Of a stretch of 64,000 nt of DNA, positions 53,946 to 62,695 are shown one piece after another (the first letter of the stretch is position 1; the number at the start of each line of letters is the position of its first letter). Location of the stretch: positions 1-64,000 of the forward strand of contig JAZRAC010000016.1 in the NCBI GenBank assembly GCA_045634365.1. The letters are read 5' to 3'. The position numbers and the translations under genes were made by a program. Under the pieces are notes generated by a model, which had not been told where the DNA came from, did no database searches, and saw nothing but the letters and a program-made list of their open reading frames with translations. Origin of the DNA: HGM04593 sp045634365 (GTDB lineage Bacteria > Bacteroidota > Bacteroidia > Bacteroidales > Bacteroidaceae).

Positions 53946-55475
53946 TTATTCTCCCTCACTCTCCAAACTTTTGAGCCAACGACGAGCCCTCTCCTTGTGG
54001 AAACGGAAAAGGATGTTCACAGGAGCCGAAGTACAGCTCACAGGCTCAAAGAAGAATGGGTGGTCGTTAAGGCAGGGATAGAGGACATTGGCCGCGTAAC
54101 GGAATCCAAGATTTTCGAGAATTATATAATCGACATTTGCGGAAAGAAAGTCGCTCACAATCTGCACATTAGTGTCACTCTCTTTGTAGCGCACGCCACG
54201 CACACCCTTGCTCACAAAAAGAAGCTCGGGCTTGCGCGATGCTACAATACAGCCCCGCGCTAACGACGCTGCCTCCCCGCCTATGGCAAGATAGGCACGC
54301 ACGGGTGCAGAATAGTCGGCAACAGCCTCGTGGTGCAGCCACCGGAGAGTGTGCTCTCTATCGCTATTGCAGCACAGAATGGCAGGGAGGAACAAAAGCA
54401 GCATAAACCACGGTGAAAAGGAGCGTTTCGACACGCGGCGACACAGCGCGTCGCAAGCACTCCACAGCCCTGCGACAAGCCCTGCCGTGAGAAAAGGCAG
54501 CGTTATTATCATATATCTGTAATAGCTGGGGCTGTCCATTATGGAGACAAGCGCAAGGTTGCCTGCAAAGAAAAGGAGAAGCGGCAGACGCAACCGCTTG
54601 AAACGACATATTCCATAGACCACAAATGCAAGAACCGCAACGGCAATCGCATAGAGCGTGAGCGACGGCACACTACCGTAACGCACGGGAAAGAAGGGGA
54701 TAATACTCTCGGGAACCGATTGCACCAACAGCATATTCAGTACCTTCCACACTTTGGAAAAATCTATCTGATTCACATAGCGCGACTGTTCGAGCCCCCA
54801 AAAAGCATTGCGCAGCACCCACGGAAGAAGAGCCGCAACAAACGCACCCGACAGAGCAAGTCCCAGCCTCCAACGGCGCATAATGAACAACGCCACGATG
54901 AATGCCGCAACAAACGCAATTGCCTGTGTGCGTATATAAAAGGTGTAAACGGTGGCGAAAAGAAAGAGCAACAGCCACGGGGAGCGCCACCCTGCCCTGC
55001 CGTCGGTAGGCTGATGCGAAAAAGCCCAAAGGGCAAGCGTAACGAAAAAGATGCACGATGCCTCACTCATCATCATCGTAGAGAATTCCAGCAGATGGGG
55101 AGTGACAAGCACCGCCGCACCCGCAATAAATGCCAAGGCCGGCTTTACCCCCTCGGCCACCATCGTGCGGAAGAGCAGCAGCACCGCGCCGAACAGAAAG
55201 AGCAGATTAAGCACTTTTTGTGCCACAATGCTGTCGGTAAACAGGCGCAGTGGTGCCATAAGCAGGGGATAACCGGGAGGAAAAAGTGCCGAGGGGTTGC
55301 CCAAAATATCGGTGTAACCGTTGCCCGCCGCAAGCGACGATGCAAGAATATAGTAGTGACAATTATCGCCGTTGGAATCTATTTTAGGGTCGAAAATATA
55401 TGTAAAGACCAACAGGGCAAGCAACGCCAGCCCTGTCGGGTATAACATTTTCTTAACAAACGGCAATAGTTTCAT
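53946..55475 (-). CDS. GT39/ArnT-like membrane glycosyltransferase
   Basis: 509 residues. The first periplasmic loop has SNGDNCHYYILASSLAAGNG, carrying the acidic residue pair expected in GT-C transferases of the PMT/ArnT type, followed by FPPGYPLLMAPL. Eleven or so hydrophobic helices fill the first 400 residues and a soluble domain ends the protein. Such enzymes transfer a sugar from a polyprenyl phosphate carrier to lipid or protein at the periplasmic face. Last gene of a glycan cluster, 8 nt after pepP. Confidence 0.8.
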   Translation of the reverse strand: MKLLPFVKKMLYPTGLALLALLVFTYIFDPKIDSNGDNCHYYILASSLAAGNGYTDILGNPSALFPPGYPLLMAPLRLFTDSIVAQKVLNLLFLFGAVLLLFRTMVAEGVKPALAFIAGAAVLVTPHLLEFSTMMMSEASCIFFVTLALWAFSHQPTDGRAGWRSPWLLLFLFATVYTFYIRTQAIAFVAAFIVALFIMRRWRLGLALSGAFVAALLPWVLRNAFWGLEQSRYVNQIDFSKVWKVLNMLLVQSVPESIIPFFPVRYGSVPSLTLYAIAVAVLAFVVYGICRFKRLRLPLLLFFAGNLALVSIMDSPSYYRYMIITLPFLTAGLVAGLWSACDALCRRVSKRSFSPWFMLLLFLPAILCCNSDREHTLRWLHHEAVADYSAPVRAYLAIGGEAASLARGCIVASRKPELLFVSKGVRGVRYKESDTNVQIVSDFLSANVDYIILENLGFRYAANVLYPCLNDHPFFFEPVSCTSAPVNILFRFHKERARRWLKSLESEGE

Positions 55476-55483
55476 TGGGGCAG

Positions 55484-56875
55484 TTATTTATTATGCTCGG
55501 CCTCAATCTCCTCGGGAGCCATAGGCTTGTATTTACCCAAACGACGGGCACCGCCATCGAAAATGAGATAATCCTCCTCGTTGCGTATTCCGCCGAAATT
55601 GCGCCAAGCGTCGAGCTTGTCGTAACAGATAAAATCGGTAAACTGTTTCTCGGCACGCCATTTGTCTATAAGGTCGGGAATAAAATAGATGCCCGGCTCG
55701 ACGGTAAACACATACCCCGGTTCGAGAGCCTTGGCCAAACGCAAGGACTTCCAGCCGAAAAGGGTGCTTTTTGAACGCCCTTCTTCGTAACCCACATAAA
55801 GCTCGCCGAAATTCTCCATATCGTGAACATCGAGGCCCATCATATGACCAAGGCCGTGGGGCAGGAACATACAGGCGGCACCCACACGAGCAGCCTCGGC
55901 AGCATCGCCCTTCATAAGGCCAAGTTCTATCATTCCTTTTGCAATCTCAGTGAGCACCGCCTCGTGTACTTTGCGATACTCAACGCCGGGAGCAAGCATA
56001 GATGTTGCTGTAAGATGGGCGCGACGCAGAATGTTGCACACGGTGCGCTGTTGCTCGGTAAACTGCTTGCCCACAGGCATTGTGGTTGTGAGGTCGCCGG
56101 CATAGTGCATTGCATTCTCGCAACCAGAATCGAGCAGAAACATCTGCCCATCCTTCAAAGGCTCGGTGCCGTATGCGTGGTTGTGCAGTGTCTGGCCGTT
56201 AATGGTGGCGATAATGGGGAACGATAGGTTGAAGTTGTGTTTCGACGCTTCGGCCTGCACCACCGACACAATTTCGGCCTCGGTGGTTCCGGGGCGCACG
56301 GCACGCATTGCCGCACAGTGCATATCCACCGAAACGTTCACAGCCTCCTCTATCTGCTCAATCTCCTCAGCACTCTTGTAGTTGCGTTGCGCAATCACAG
56401 CCTTCACAAATTCCATAGAGACGGCAGCCTGTTGCTCGGCGGGGTTAATACCCAAGAGCTCTTGGAGCCACACTTTGTGGTCGCCACGATAGGGAGGAAG
56501 AAAGTGTATCTTCTGCCCTTTGCCCTGCGCAGCCTTTATATATGTGGCAAACTCGCTCATAGGCTTTGTGAGGGTAATTCCCACACGCTCGCTCTTCTCC
56601 TTTATGGTGGGTTGCACGCCTGTCCACACAATATCGTCTATTGTAAGTTCGTCGCCGAAGATTATCTCCTTATCCTCATCAATGTCTATTATGGCTGCAA
56701 GGCCCGAATAGTCCGACGCAAAATAGTAGAGGAATGTGGAGTCTTGACGGAAATGATAGGCATTGTCGGCATAATTAACGCCAACCTCGGTGTTGCCGAG
56801 GAAAAGCAACAATCCGCGGCCAATCTTCTCTTTGAGAATGGCGCGGCGATTGATATAAGTCTCTTTACTGAACAT
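55484..56875 (-). CDS. pepP: Xaa-Pro aminopeptidase (aminopeptidase P, M24B)
   Basis: 463 residues, cytosolic dimetal peptidase removing an N-terminal residue before proline. An N-terminal creatinase-like domain (about 1-165) is followed by the pita-bread catalytic domain. Its metal ligands are visible as LLDSG, YAGDLTTTMP, LPHGLGHMMGLDVHD, TVEPGIYF and IRNEEDYLI. Complete and of normal length. It interrupts the run of glycosyltransferase genes without an evident functional link. Confidence 0.96.
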   Translation of the reverse strand: MFSKETYINRRAILKEKIGRGLLLFLGNTEVGVNYADNAYHFRQDSTFLYYFASDYSGLAAIIDIDEDKEIIFGDELTIDDIVWTGVQPTIKEKSERVGITLTKPMSEFATYIKAAQGKGQKIHFLPPYRGDHKVWLQELLGINPAEQQAAVSMEFVKAVIAQRNYKSAEEIEQIEEAVNVSVDMHCAAMRAVRPGTTEAEIVSVVQAEASKHNFNLSFPIIATINGQTLHNHAYGTEPLKDGQMFLLDSGCENAMHYAGDLTTTMPVGKQFTEQQRTVCNILRRAHLTATSMLAPGVEYRKVHEAVLTEIAKGMIELGLMKGDAAEAARVGAACMFLPHGLGHMMGLDVHDMENFGELYVGYEEGRSKSTLFGWKSLRLAKALEPGYVFTVEPGIYFIPDLIDKWRAEKQFTDFICYDKLDAWRNFGGIRNEEDYLIFDGGARRLGKYKPMAPEEIEAEHNK

Positions 56876-56896
56876 ATAGTTATAAGTTTTTGGTTT

Positions 56897-57640
56897 TTAT
56901 CTCTTTATCACTGCCCTTACAACGAACCATAGGTGGTTGAGCAGGGTTAACAACAGCCCGTAGTGCTTGCTCATTATGGAGAAACGCTCCAAGAGCGAGG
57001 CACGATGGTTCTGCAAAGATAGCCCGTTCTGTAAATAATTCACTATGATTGTGTGGGTATTAACAAGTGTTTTTGATTTTTTCATAGCCCTTATGCACCA
57101 ATCAACATCGGCCGAGAAGCGATATTGCAGGTCGTAGCGAGGGGCAATGTCGCGACGCACGAAAAAGGCCTGATGGCACACGAGCATCCCTCTCCGAAAG
57201 CTCCTCCAAGTGAGCTTTTCGGGAGCCTTCAAGCGGCGCATTCTTACGAAATTACGCCGTTCATCAACCTCGGCAGTTTCGCCATAGATAACCTCGGGCA
57301 GGGTGTCGTGCCCCTCCAACGCCGCAACCATACGTTCAAGAGTATCGGGGGCGTAGAGCGAGTCGCCTGCATTAAGGAAGCACAGATAGTCGCCCTTGGC
57401 AAGCTCTATTCCCTTATTCATTGCATCGTAGAGGCCGCTGTCGTGCTCGCTCACTATGTGGGCAAATTCAATTCCCATCCCCACCGCCTTTGTAACAGTA
57501 TCGTCGGTGGATGCTCCGTCGATGAGCAGATACTCGAAATTCTTGTAGCTCTGCACGGCCACGCTCCGCAGTGTGGGCTCTATCACCGAGGAGGCATTGT
57601 AGGTGACGGTTATTATGGAAAATTTGGGTTTAAGGGACAT
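56897..57640 (-). CDS. Family 2 glycosyltransferase
   Basis: 247 residues from the ATG at 57640, which shares one base with the stop of the preceding gene (TAATG); longer in-frame starts lie inside that gene. GT-A fold: FSIITVTYNASSVIEPTL at the start, LLIDGASTDDT for nucleotide binding, SGLYDAMNKGIELAKGDYLCFLNAGD with the variant metal-binding NAGD. Matches WcaA-like transferases of surface polysaccharides. Translationally coupled to the YfhO-family gene. Confidence 0.9.
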   Translation of the reverse strand: MSLKPKFSIITVTYNASSVIEPTLRSVAVQSYKNFEYLLIDGASTDDTVTKAVGMGIEFAHIVSEHDSGLYDAMNKGIELAKGDYLCFLNAGDSLYAPDTLERMVAALEGHDTLPEVIYGETAEVDERRNFVRMRRLKAPEKLTWRSFRRGMLVCHQAFFVRRDIAPRYDLQYRFSADVDWCIRAMKKSKTLVNTHTIIVNYLQNGLSLQNHRASLLERFSIMSKHYGLLLTLLNHLWFVVRAVIKR

Positions 57641-60099
57641 TACTCTTTGGTTTTTACGCTTTTGTATATTATTATCGAGAGCATCGTGAGCAAGATTGCT
57701 CCCACCAGCAACGATGCCCACAGTGATATTTTGGAGGAGGTTACAATAACCTCGTCGACACAGCGCAGCTCAATTTCGTGCTCACCGGCGGGCAACGGTA
57801 GGGCACGCAGCAAATAGTTGGCACGCAACAGGGGTGCCTCCTTGCCATCGACGTAAGCTTTCCAAGTTTTGTAATAAACCTCGGAGAAGATTGCCAGCTG
57901 CGGCGCGGGCGAATAGCTGCGGTACTTTATAACTCCCGGATTTACATACTCCTGCATTGCGATAAAGGCGGTGGAGTCGACGGGATTGCAATATTCTTCG
58001 GCAGTGGGGAATTTCTCCTTCCAGCTATCCTCGATGAAGGCTGTGGCGCGTAAATCTCCTTCGCCTATGGCTGCAATCTCCTCGTCGGGGGTGTCTACCC
58101 ACACTACACTGTCGACGAACCAGCAGTTACCCATTGCATCGGGATTGGCCTGCACTTGCGGTGCATCGTTCTCCCCGGGAACTATTATGTAGCGCACGTT
58201 GAGCATATTGAGGATGTTCATATTTATGCTGCCACTGAAATAGTTGTCTATAATATCCTGATAGCGACGCAATTTGGCAGGGCTGTAACCGCCTACCGAT
58301 TTATGGAAATAGGATGTGCGCGAGTCGTTGAAGGTGCTCGATGCAAGATTAAGCACGCGATAGTTGGGGTGAGTGTCGCGCATAATGAGTTTGTCGGCAG
58401 CGGTGGGGAGAAACTCCTCGACCTTCTTTTGCGGAACAAAGTCGTTCCACGAGAGGAAACGCCACGCTACCGGCCACAGGTCGAAAATCACAAGCGCGGT
58501 GAGGGCAACGTAAAGGTAGCGGCTCTTGAACGAGAAGCGCATATAGGCAAACAGGGCAACAGCCGCTGCGACTATAAATGCAAAAGAACGCCACGCATCG
58601 CTCGCGAGCATTGAGGCACGGTCGATGCGCAGGGCATCAACAAGAACCGAGGGGTAGGCAGCATCGGAGGGGGCCGAGAAACTGAATATCGCACCGCCGA
58701 ACAGGGCAAAGAGCAACGACAATCCGCCGGTTGCGGCAAACGATATTCCCAATGCACGGGTGAGGCGTTTCTTGGCAGCCTCATCGCCACTCTTGCACAC
58801 CTTCATAAACTCAACCACGGCAAGCACGCCCAGAGTAACCATCGTAAGCGAGGCTATCACCAGAGCCATAGAGGGTGCGCGGAATTTATTGTACAGTGGC
58901 AGGTTGTAGAAGAAAAAGTCGTTGAGCAGAGGGAAATTCTTGCCCCACGAGAGTATTAACGAGAGAATGGTTGCGGCAAGCAGCCACCAACGCTCGCGCC
59001 CCTTAACCAAAAAGAGCGAGAGCACAAAGAGGAAGCAGACTATTGCTCCAATATACACAGGGCCCGAAGTAAAAGGCTGTGCGCCCCAATAGGTGGGCAT
59101 CTGCTTCACAATCTTTTTTGCCTGCGAAGAGCCGTATGAACGGCTGAAAAGGCGAAAAGTCTCGGAGTCGGTACCAAGATTGTAGTGCGAGCTTGCGCCA
59201 TAGATATTGGGCACAAGGAGCGTGAGTGTCTCCTCAATGCCATAGCTCCACTGATAGGCATAATCAATGTCGAGGCCCGAGGCTTGTTGCGCCTCGCCCT
59301 TCGGTTGAAGCACGGCAGCACCGCGTACACTCTCCTGTGCATAATCCATTGTGGGCCACAACTGCCCGATAGAGGGAAGGACAGAGAGTATTGCCACAAG
59401 AAGAAGCACGCCCGTAGCCTTGAAATAACGCGCCAACTGCCCCTCGCGCACCGCGTAGACAAGATAGACCACTGCAAGGAAGAGCAGCACCAGCAACAGA
59501 TAATAGCTTATTTGCTGATGGTTCCAATAGACATTCATTCCCGCAAACACAAGCGTGACGAAACTGCCCACCAGCAGCTTACCGCGGTAGCAGAGTATCA
59601 CTCCGCCTATGATAGGGGCCATCGTGGCCATCACCAAAGCCTTGTTCATATGCCCCACCCCCACGATTATAAGGTTGTAGGAGCAGAGCGTGTAGGCCAC
59701 GGCACCCATAAAGGAGAGCCACGAATTACAGCCTATGGAGAGAAGGAATATGTAGAAACAGATGAGGGAGAGGAATATGTAGCCATTGTGACGCCCCGTG
59801 CCTCCCATCCACGCAAGAGTGAAGAGGCGACCTATGTGACGGAACACATTTTCCGATTTTGGCATATAGGTGTAGTTGGCCGGCATTCCACCGAACATTG
59901 CATTGGACCAATGGCCATACTCGCCCGTCTTTTCATAATGCTCCGCAAGGTCGTTACCCCAACCGCGCGAGTTTATGGCATCTTCCTGTATAATATCCTT
60001 TCCTTGAAGGGTGGGGGCAAAATATATGCCTGTTATTGCAAAGAATGCCAACACCGCAAGAATGTGCGGCAACATCTTCTTCAACTTCAAATTCTTCAT
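57640..60099 (-). CDS. YfhO-family multi-pass membrane protein
   Basis: 819 residues with about 12-14 membrane helices. The N-terminal GKDIIQEDAINSRGWGNDL loop and FGGMPANY, followed by VGHMNKALVMA, are features of YfhO (PF09586) proteins, which are GT-C-like and linked to glycosylation of lipoteichoic acid in Gram-positives. A soluble domain (about 610-780) precedes a last helix (about 790-810). The role in Bacteroidota is unclear; its coupling to GT2 and neighbouring GT1 and flippase genes points to surface-glycan modification. Confidence 0.85.
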   Translation of the reverse strand: MKNLKLKKMLPHILAVLAFFAITGIYFAPTLQGKDIIQEDAINSRGWGNDLAEHYEKTGEYGHWSNAMFGGMPANYTYMPKSENVFRHIGRLFTLAWMGGTGRHNGYIFLSLICFYIFLLSIGCNSWLSFMGAVAYTLCSYNLIIVGVGHMNKALVMATMAPIIGGVILCYRGKLLVGSFVTLVFAGMNVYWNHQQISYYLLLVLLFLAVVYLVYAVREGQLARYFKATGVLLLVAILSVLPSIGQLWPTMDYAQESVRGAAVLQPKGEAQQASGLDIDYAYQWSYGIEETLTLLVPNIYGASSHYNLGTDSETFRLFSRSYGSSQAKKIVKQMPTYWGAQPFTSGPVYIGAIVCFLFVLSLFLVKGRERWWLLAATILSLILSWGKNFPLLNDFFFYNLPLYNKFRAPSMALVIASLTMVTLGVLAVVEFMKVCKSGDEAAKKRLTRALGISFAATGGLSLLFALFGGAIFSFSAPSDAAYPSVLVDALRIDRASMLASDAWRSFAFIVAAAVALFAYMRFSFKSRYLYVALTALVIFDLWPVAWRFLSWNDFVPQKKVEEFLPTAADKLIMRDTHPNYRVLNLASSTFNDSRTSYFHKSVGGYSPAKLRRYQDIIDNYFSGSINMNILNMLNVRYIIVPGENDAPQVQANPDAMGNCWFVDSVVWVDTPDEEIAAIGEGDLRATAFIEDSWKEKFPTAEEYCNPVDSTAFIAMQEYVNPGVIKYRSYSPAPQLAIFSEVYYKTWKAYVDGKEAPLLRANYLLRALPLPAGEHEIELRCVDEVIVTSSKISLWASLLVGAILLTMLSIIIYKSVKTKE

Positions 60100-60116
60100 A
60101 TTCTTGAACTATATTT

Positions 60117-61208
60117 TTACAACAATTTACGATACACTTCGCAGGTATTCTGCACCATACGATCGAGGGTGAACTCCTTGGCCCGCTGCAACCCTTTGAG
60201 GCGCAGTTCGTCGCGCAACGCAGGCGACTCCACCACCAATTGCAGGGCGTCGAGCATAGACTGCGCATCGTGGGGGTTAAAGTATATGGCAGCATCGCCG
60301 GCAACCTCGGGGAAGCAGCTGGCGTTGCTCAAACAGACGGGGCAGCCATTGTGGAAGGCTTCGAGAATGGGTATTCCGAATCCCTCGTAGTGCGAGGGGA
60401 ACACAAAGCAAAGAGCGTGACGATAGAGCGAGGCCATCTGCGCATCGTCGGCCGAAATATGAGTGAGCCTGTCGGCTATATTCCAGCGGGCAAAAAGTTC
60501 CTGCTCTCCACGACTGAAAGGATTGCCTGTGCAGACAATGCGCAACGTAGGGTTCTTCACAAGAAGGGGGCGCACAGCCGACAGCCACAGATAGAAATTC
60601 TTGTATCCCTTGCGCTCGCCCACGTAGAGCACATATTTGTCGAACAGTTGCGGAGCCACATTCTCCACGGCACGATAGCCGTGGTGCACTACCGATATTT
60701 TAGATGGCGACGTGCCCAAGAGCTCCACAATGTCGCGCTTGGTATTCTCGCTCACGGCTATTATGTGGGCAGCCTTCTCTATCAACAATTTCTTGTGCTC
60801 TATTGTGCGGTCGTAGAAAAGCACATCTTGCGGATAGCGTTCAAATATCATATCGTGCACGGTGAGCACAAAGGGTTTCTGCCTCTTCTCTATCGCACCC
60901 AGAAAATAGGGGCTGAAATATGTGGGGTGAAAGAGGTCGTAGTTGCCCTTTCGCACCGCCTGCCAAGCGCAGTAGCGGTTGAACATCTGATAGAGCCTGC
61001 GACGCAGCCTGTAATTGGGCGGGAATTTTATAACCTCGTATTTGTGGCCGTATGTTTCGGTCACATAGTGATTTTCGCAGTAACGCATCGGAATTTCCGA
61101 CACAAATTCATCGACCGGCAGATTGTACATTAAATCGGCGAAATAACGGGTAACCCCGCCGAATCGCTGCAAAGTGAACATCTGATTGTCGTATAGTATC
61201 TTCTTCAT
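60117..61208 (-). CDS. Family 1 (GT4-like) glycosyltransferase
   Basis: 363 residues from the ATG at 61208 (MKKILYDNQMF), 5 nt after the flippase stop. GT-B fold: FTLQRFGGVTRYFADLM at the acceptor side and the donor-binding EGFGIPILEAFHNGCPV with the E-x7-E pair. VLTVHDMIFERYP and IAVSENTKRDIVE are typical of GT4 mannosyl-/glucosyltransferases. Likely assembles a surface polysaccharide repeat. Confidence 0.92.
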   Translation of the reverse strand: MKKILYDNQMFTLQRFGGVTRYFADLMYNLPVDEFVSEIPMRYCENHYVTETYGHKYEVIKFPPNYRLRRRLYQMFNRYCAWQAVRKGNYDLFHPTYFSPYFLGAIEKRQKPFVLTVHDMIFERYPQDVLFYDRTIEHKKLLIEKAAHIIAVSENTKRDIVELLGTSPSKISVVHHGYRAVENVAPQLFDKYVLYVGERKGYKNFYLWLSAVRPLLVKNPTLRIVCTGNPFSRGEQELFARWNIADRLTHISADDAQMASLYRHALCFVFPSHYEGFGIPILEAFHNGCPVCLSNASCFPEVAGDAAIYFNPHDAQSMLDALQLVVESPALRDELRLKGLQRAKEFTLDRMVQNTCEVYRKLL

Positions 61209-61213
61209 AATCT

Positions 61214-62671
61214 TCAAATTTCTCTTTTCTTACGGAAAAGATAGTCGACCGCCTCGCGCAGTTCCTCGAAGCGACACAGGCAGGAAATTACTATATAGAG
61301 TACCGATGCTGTTGCCAAACGCGAAACGAGCAACAGCAGATTGTCGTCTATCGGCATTGTTACATAGCCTGCAACACCCGCCGCCACAAGCGCGACAATG
61401 AGAAACGGTACAAAATCCATTAAAAACATTCTTATTGTGAGTGCAATGTCGCGACGCACAAGCACGCACCAAACAAAGAGCCAGGCAATATTGAAGAGGC
61501 AGTAGGCCACAAGCATAGGCTTTATGCCCAACGGATGCATCGCCAGAAGCATAAGCAGCACCAGCGTGCCCTGAACTATGGTGCACCACATAAAGGTATT
61601 TGTGCGGCCACGGCTCACAAGCAGATTGGTGAACATCGATTGTATGGGCATAAAAGCTCCCCACAGACACAAAATCTGCAACATACGCGAGCTCTCCTCC
61701 CACTTGTCGGTGAGCACCACAATAATAAGTTCGTGGGCCACAAGCGAGAGCAGTGCCAGCAACGGGAACGACACAAAGGCTGTGAAACGCATCATCTTGC
61801 GAAAGACGCGCAACTGCCTCTCATCATCGTCGACCACCTTGGCAAGCACCGGTTGCGCCACGGAATTTACCACCACATTCACCATATCACTGCCCATACG
61901 GAACCAATCGGCCGCCTTTGAGTAGTTACCAACATCGGCACGGCTGTAAAATTTGCCGAGAATGAAGGAAAAGATGTTCCAATTGATTTTTTGAAAAATA
62001 TTGGTTATAAGCAGTTTGTAGCTGAATGCAAAAAGATAGCGCAAGGGATAGAACCTCACGGCCAATGTGGGGTGCCACGGAGTGTAGTACCAATAGACCG
62101 CAAGGCGCACAAGAGTGTAGATTATTGCCTGTGCCGAAATTCCCCAATAGGAGTAGCCGTTCATTGCAAGCAGAATGCCGGCAATACCCGACACGAGCAG
62201 GGCAAGCACAGCGGCAATGGAGCGTTGCTTCACTTTAAGTTCACGGAACAGATAGGCCGAGGCGGCAACGGCAAACCCGTTGAACACAAAGGCAAGGAAA
62301 TTGAATCTTGCCAGCCACAGCAGCACCGGCTGATTGAAAAAGCCGGCTATGAGCGGAGCACCCGCATAGAGCAGTGCGTATATAACCAACGAGGTTATGA
62401 TGCTGAACCAAAAGACGGCATTATAGTCGTCGTGCGCCACCTTCTTGCGATTGGCAATGGCGGCTACAAAGCCACTGTCCTGCAACGAGCTTGCAATGGC
62501 ATTGAAAATGGCGAGCATACCCACGGGACCATAATCCTCGGGGCCCAAAAGACGGGCAAGATAGACCCCGAAAAAGACGCTGAGCAACTGGCACACGGCA
62601 TTGCTCAACCCGCCCCAAAGGAAACTCTTTGCGACGGCGTTCTTCAATGTATCGGTGGCCTTGCTGCTCAT
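61214..62671 (-). CDS. Polysaccharide flippase (MOP superfamily, Wzx/WzxC-like)
   Basis: 485 residues with about 12-14 membrane helices. The start FLWGGLSNAVCQLLSVFFGVYLARLLGPEDYG is the hallmark of oligosaccharide/lipopolysaccharide flippases that carry lipid-linked repeat units across the inner membrane. Length matches WzxC-type members. It lies 24 nt after metG and starts the glycan cluster GT1-YfhO-GT2-pepP-GT39. Confidence 0.92.
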   Translation of the reverse strand: MSSKATDTLKNAVAKSFLWGGLSNAVCQLLSVFFGVYLARLLGPEDYGPVGMLAIFNAIASSLQDSGFVAAIANRKKVAHDDYNAVFWFSIITSLVIYALLYAGAPLIAGFFNQPVLLWLARFNFLAFVFNGFAVAASAYLFRELKVKQRSIAAVLALLVSGIAGILLAMNGYSYWGISAQAIIYTLVRLAVYWYYTPWHPTLAVRFYPLRYLFAFSYKLLITNIFQKINWNIFSFILGKFYSRADVGNYSKAADWFRMGSDMVNVVVNSVAQPVLAKVVDDDERQLRVFRKMMRFTAFVSFPLLALLSLVAHELIIVVLTDKWEESSRMLQILCLWGAFMPIQSMFTNLLVSRGRTNTFMWCTIVQGTLVLLMLLAMHPLGIKPMLVAYCLFNIAWLFVWCVLVRRDIALTIRMFLMDFVPFLIVALVAAGVAGYVTMPIDDNLLLLVSRLATASVLYIVISCLCRFEELREAVDYLFRKKREI

Positions 62672-62695
62672 CGTGGATACTTTATCTGCGTGAAA

